Origin: Actinomycetes bacterium
GTDB lineage: Bacteria; Actinomycetota; Actinomycetes; Propionibacteriales; Propionibacteriaceae
Direction of reading: 5' to 3'
Length of the DNA stretch: 8,168 bases
NCBI GenBank assembly: GCA_023412435.1
Contig: JAEYNS010000012.1
Coordinates: 1 to 8,168, forward strand
The notes beneath the pieces were generated by a model, which saw only the letters and a list, made by a program, of their open reading frames with translations, made no database searches and had not been told where the DNA came from. A program made the position numbers and the translations under genes. Below are positions 6,302-8,168 of the stretch, piece after piece (position 1 is the stretch's first letter; each line of letters starts with the position of its first letter).

Positions 6302-7027
6302 TCAGCCCTCGCCGCCGGTGCGACGCAGCACCTCGGAGAGCCGCTCGGCGGCGGCGATGACGGCAGGGGCGTGCAGCCGTCCGGGCTGGCGGGAGAGCCG
6401 CTCGATCGGCCCTGAGACGCTGACCGCTGCGATCACCTTGCCGCTGGGGGAGCGCACCGGCGCGGACACCGAGGCCACGCCGGCCTCGCGCTCGGCCACC
6501 GACTGAGCCCAGCCGCGGCGGCGGACGGTGGCCAGCGCCACGGCGGAGAAGGAGGCGTTCTGCAGTCCGCGCTGGATCCGGTCCGGGTCCTCCCAGGCGA
6601 GCAGCACCTGGGCGGCCGAGCCGGCGGCCATCGTCAGCTGGGAGCCGACGGGGATGGTGTCGCGCAGGCCGGACGGACGCTCCGCGGCGGCGGCGCAGAC
6701 CCGGAAGTCGCCCTGCCGGCGGAACAGCTGGGCGGACTCGCCGGTGATGTCACGGAGCCGGGCCAGGACGGGGCCCGCGGTCGCCAGCAGGCGGTCCTCA
6801 CCGGCGGCCGAGGCCAGCTCGGTCAGGCGCGGCCCCAGCACGAAGCGGCCCAGCAGGTCGCGGCTCACCAGGCGGTGGTGCTCCAGCGCGACGGCCAGCC
6901 GGTGCGCTGTCGGTCGCGCCAGGCCGGTGGCAGTGACCAGCCCGGCGAGGGTCGTGGGGCCCTGTTCCAGGGCGGTGAGCACGAGAGCTGCCTTGTCGAG
7001 GACGCCGACGCCGCTAGAGTTGTCCAT
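6302..7027 (-). CDS. ndgR: IclR-family regulator of leucine biosynthesis (NdgR/LtbR type)
   Basis: A 241-residue DNA-binding regulator. The opening [17 protein letters not shown] is the signature start of the NdgR (Streptomyces) and LtbR (Corynebacterium) group. Residues 25-57 form the winged helix-turn-helix ([19 protein letters not shown]), and residues about 75-235 form the IclR ligand-binding domain, with [14 protein letters not shown] (131-144) and the [21 protein letters not shown] stretch (187-207) as its typical core. In studied relatives this protein controls leuCD and other amino-acid genes. The frame stays open to a GTG at 7162, but ATG at 7027 is chosen because it starts the conserved family N-terminus and lies at the expected distance from a promoter. 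The upstream extension would also run through the control region and into leuC. It is divergent from leuC, the family's usual arrangement. Confidence 0.93.
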   Translation of the reverse strand: MDNSSGVGVLDKAALVLTALEQGPTTLAGLVTATGLARPTAHRLAVALEHHRLVSRDLLGRFVLGPRLTELASAAGEDRLLATAGPVLARLRDITGESAQLFRRQGDFRVCAAAAERPSGLRDTIPVGSQLTMAAGSAAQVLLAWEDPDRIQRGLQNASFSAVALATVRRRGWAQSVAEREAGVASVSAPVRSPSGKVIAAVSVSGPIERLSRQPGRLHAPAVIAAAERLSEVLRRTGGEG

Positions 7028-7031
7028 AGGG

Positions 7032-7071
7032 TGATACTGCCGTCTCGTATCATGAAATGCAAGTCTGATAC
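7032..7071. promoter_or_regulatory. Three TGATAC half-sites, candidate operator for the IclR regulator
   Basis: TGATAC occurs at 7032-7037, as its inverted form GTATCA at 7047-7052, and again as TGATAC at 7066-7071. The first two form an inverted repeat with a 9-base spacer, and the second and third one with a 13-base spacer. GTCT also recurs just before the second and third copies, at 7042 and 7063, 21 bases apart, close to two helical turns. The sites overlap the regulator promoter and the candidate leuC -10. Binding by the adjacent IclR protein is inferred from position. Confidence 0.5.
7034..7062 (-). promoter_or_regulatory. Promoter of the IclR regulator, probably leaderless
   Basis: On the minus strand, TTGCAT (7057-7062) is a good -35 and CAGTAT (7034-7039) a fair -10, separated by 17 bases. 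Only six bases lie between the -10 and the ATG at 7027, so the transcript should start at or very near the start codon. No Shine-Dalgarno precedes the gene, which agrees with a leaderless mRNA. Two TGATAC half-sites overlap or flank the promoter, which suggests autoregulation. Confidence 0.6.
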
Positions 7072-7074
7072 GGT
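7069..7074 (+). promoter_or_regulatory. Candidate -10 element for leuC
   Basis: TACGGT fits TANNNT and would start transcription near 7081, giving a leader of about 42 bases that still contains the leuC ribosome-binding site. The best -35 candidate at 18-base spacing is TCGTAT (7045-7050), which is weak, so activation or repression through the overlapping TGATAC sites is plausible. Confidence 0.35.
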
Positions 7075-7115
7075 GGCGGGGTTGACGAGGCCTGCGCAGG
7101 CGGGCGGTACCGACT

Positions 7116-7119
7116 GGAG
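7116..7119 (+). promoter_or_regulatory. Ribosome-binding site of leuC
   Basis: GGAG ends four bases before the ATG at 7124. It supports this start, since this is one of the few genes in the window with a recognisable Shine-Dalgarno sequence. Confidence 0.6.
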
Positions 7120-7123
7120 ACCG

Positions 7124-8168
7124 ATGGGCAAGACACTCAGTGACAAGGTGTGGGACAGCCACGTAGTCCGCACGGCGCCGGGCGAACCGGATCTACTCTA
7201 CATCGACCTCCACCTCGTCCATGAGGTGACGAGCCCCCAGGCCTTCGACGGCCTGCGGCTGGCCGGGCGCACGGTCCGGCGCACCGACCTCACCATGGCC
7301 ACCGAGGACCACAACACCCCGACGCTCAACATCCTCGCTCCGATCGCCGACCCGGTCTCGCGGCTCCAGGTCGAGACGCTGCGCCGCAACGCCGACGAGT
7401 TCGGCGTCCGCCGCCACTCCCTGGGCGACAAGGACCAGGGTGTGGTCCACATCATCGGCCCCCAGCTGGGCCTGACCCAGCCCGGCCTGACCGTGGTCTG
7501 CGGCGATTCCCACACGTCCACCCACGGCGCCTTCGGCGCGCTGGCCTTCGGGATCGGAACCTCCGAGGTCGAGCACGTACTGGCCACCCAGACGCTGCCG
7601 CAGGCCCGCCCCAGGACGATGGCGGTCAACATCAACGGCGAACTGCCCGAGGGCGTCACCGCGAAGGACATCGTGCTGACCCTGATCGCACGGGTCGGCA
7701 CCGGCGGCGGCCAGGGCTACATCGTCGAGTACCGCGGTGACACCATCCGCAACCTCTCCATGGAGGGCCGGATGACCATCTGCAACATGAGCATCGAGTG
7801 GGGCGCCAAGGCAGGGATGATGGCCCCCGACGAAACCACCTTCGCCTACCTGAAGGGGCGGCCGCACGCCCCGCAGGGTGACGACTGGGACGCCGCCGTC
7901 GCGTACTGGAAGACCCTGTACTCCGATCCCGACGCGGTCTTCGACAAGGAGGTGGACATCGACGCCACCCAGCTGACCCCGTTCGTGACGTGGGGCACCA
8001 ACCCCGGCCAGGGAGTCCCGTTGGGCGCCGCCGTGCCGAGCCCTGAGGACTTCTCCGACCCGGTCGACAAGGCCGCCGCGCAGCGGGCGCTGACCTACAT
8101 GGACCTGCAGGCCGGCACCCCCATGCGCGACATCAAGGTCGACACCGTGTTCCTCGGCTCCTGCACCA
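7124..8168 (+). CDS. leuC: 3-isopropylmalate dehydratase large subunit LeuC, 3' end outside window
   Basis: The first 348 codons of the large subunit of isopropylmalate isomerase, which with LeuD converts 2-isopropylmalate to 3-isopropylmalate in leucine synthesis. The start [15 protein letters not shown] and the line [18 protein letters not shown] are family hallmarks. ATEDHNTPT and [20 protein letters not shown] (residue 128 is the Asp of GDSH) are aconitase-superfamily active-site blocks. The frame ends in FLGSCT, where Cys347 is the first of three cysteines that hold the 4Fe-4S cluster. The other two, about 60 residues on, lie beyond the window, as does the rest of a protein usually near 465-470 residues. 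No frame break is seen. leuD normally follows. It is divergent from the NdgR-type regulator and is probably its target. Confidence 0.97.
   Translation, partial: MGKTLSDKVWDSHVVRTAPGEPDLLYIDLHLVHEVTSPQAFDGLRLAGRTVRRTDLTMATEDHNTPTLNILAPIADPVSRLQVETLRRNADEFGVRRHSLGDKDQGVVHIIGPQLGLTQPGLTVVCGDSHTSTHGAFGALAFGIGTSEVEHVLATQTLPQARPRTMAVNINGELPEGVTAKDIVLTLIARVGTGGGQGYIVEYRGDTIRNLSMEGRMTICNMSIEWGAKAGMMAPDETTFAYLKGRPHAPQGDDWDAAVAYWKTLYSDPDAVFDKEVDIDATQLTPFVTWGTNPGQGVPLGAAVPSPEDFSDPVDKAAAQRALTYMDLQAGTPMRDIKVDTVFLGSCT

Noticed and set aside
7082..7110. TTGACG at 7082-7087 as the leuC -35
   Set aside because: A matching -10 would fall near 7105-7110 (CGGTAC, poor) and start the RNA inside the ribosome-binding site.
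7028..7162. N-terminal extension of the IclR regulator to a GTG at 7162
   Set aside because: The extra 45 residues are Arg-rich, overlap the leuC start and control region, and precede the conserved [14 protein letters not shown] start of the family.
7193..7867. 224-codon minus-strand open frame inside leuC
   Set aside because: It is an antisense shadow of a frame with unmistakable LeuC motifs.

Overview
The window is GC-rich DNA from an actinobacterium. The case rests on strong G/C bias at third codon positions, GTG starts, promoters placed directly on the start codon, and an IclR-type regulator (NdgR/LtbR type) divergent from leuC, which is a classic actinobacterial arrangement. The order Propionibacteriales is possible but cannot be fixed from this sequence alone.

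Layout, left to right. (1) 70-1980, minus strand: a 636-residue regulator with a C-terminal LuxR-type helix-turn-helix. Its helical body resembles the MalT/LAL family but it lacks the ATPase module. (2) 1981-2558: a 578-base divergent gap with no convincing gene. It holds a short palindrome near the regulator's upstream side and, at 2321-2473, a dense run of stem-loops. Two of these carry six-cytosine loops, like the actinobacterial 6C RNA. (3) 2559-6214, plus strand: three genes in a probable operon, a DeaD/CsdA-type DEAD-box RNA helicase, a DUF2332 protein that starts inside the helicase stop codon, and a six-helix rhomboid-like membrane protein that seems to lack the catalytic histidine. 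(4) 6215-6301: a convergent gap filled by a 16-bp perfect inverted repeat, probably a terminator. (5) 6302-7027, minus strand: the NdgR/LtbR-type IclR regulator. (6) 7028-7123: a 96-base divergent control region with three TGATAC half-sites. (7) 7124-8168, plus strand: the 5' three quarters of leuC, cut by the window end one codon after its first iron-sulfur cysteine.

Functionally, the right end is the leucine branch: NdgR probably controls leuC (and leuD beyond the window) and itself from the shared region. The centre is an RNA-metabolism cluster: the helicase remodels structured RNA, its coupled DUF2332 partner has an S-adenosylmethionine-binding-like motif, and the gap upstream may encode a structured RNA. 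The most interesting items are the candidate 6C-like RNA, the helicase/DUF2332 coupling and the probable pseudo-rhomboid.
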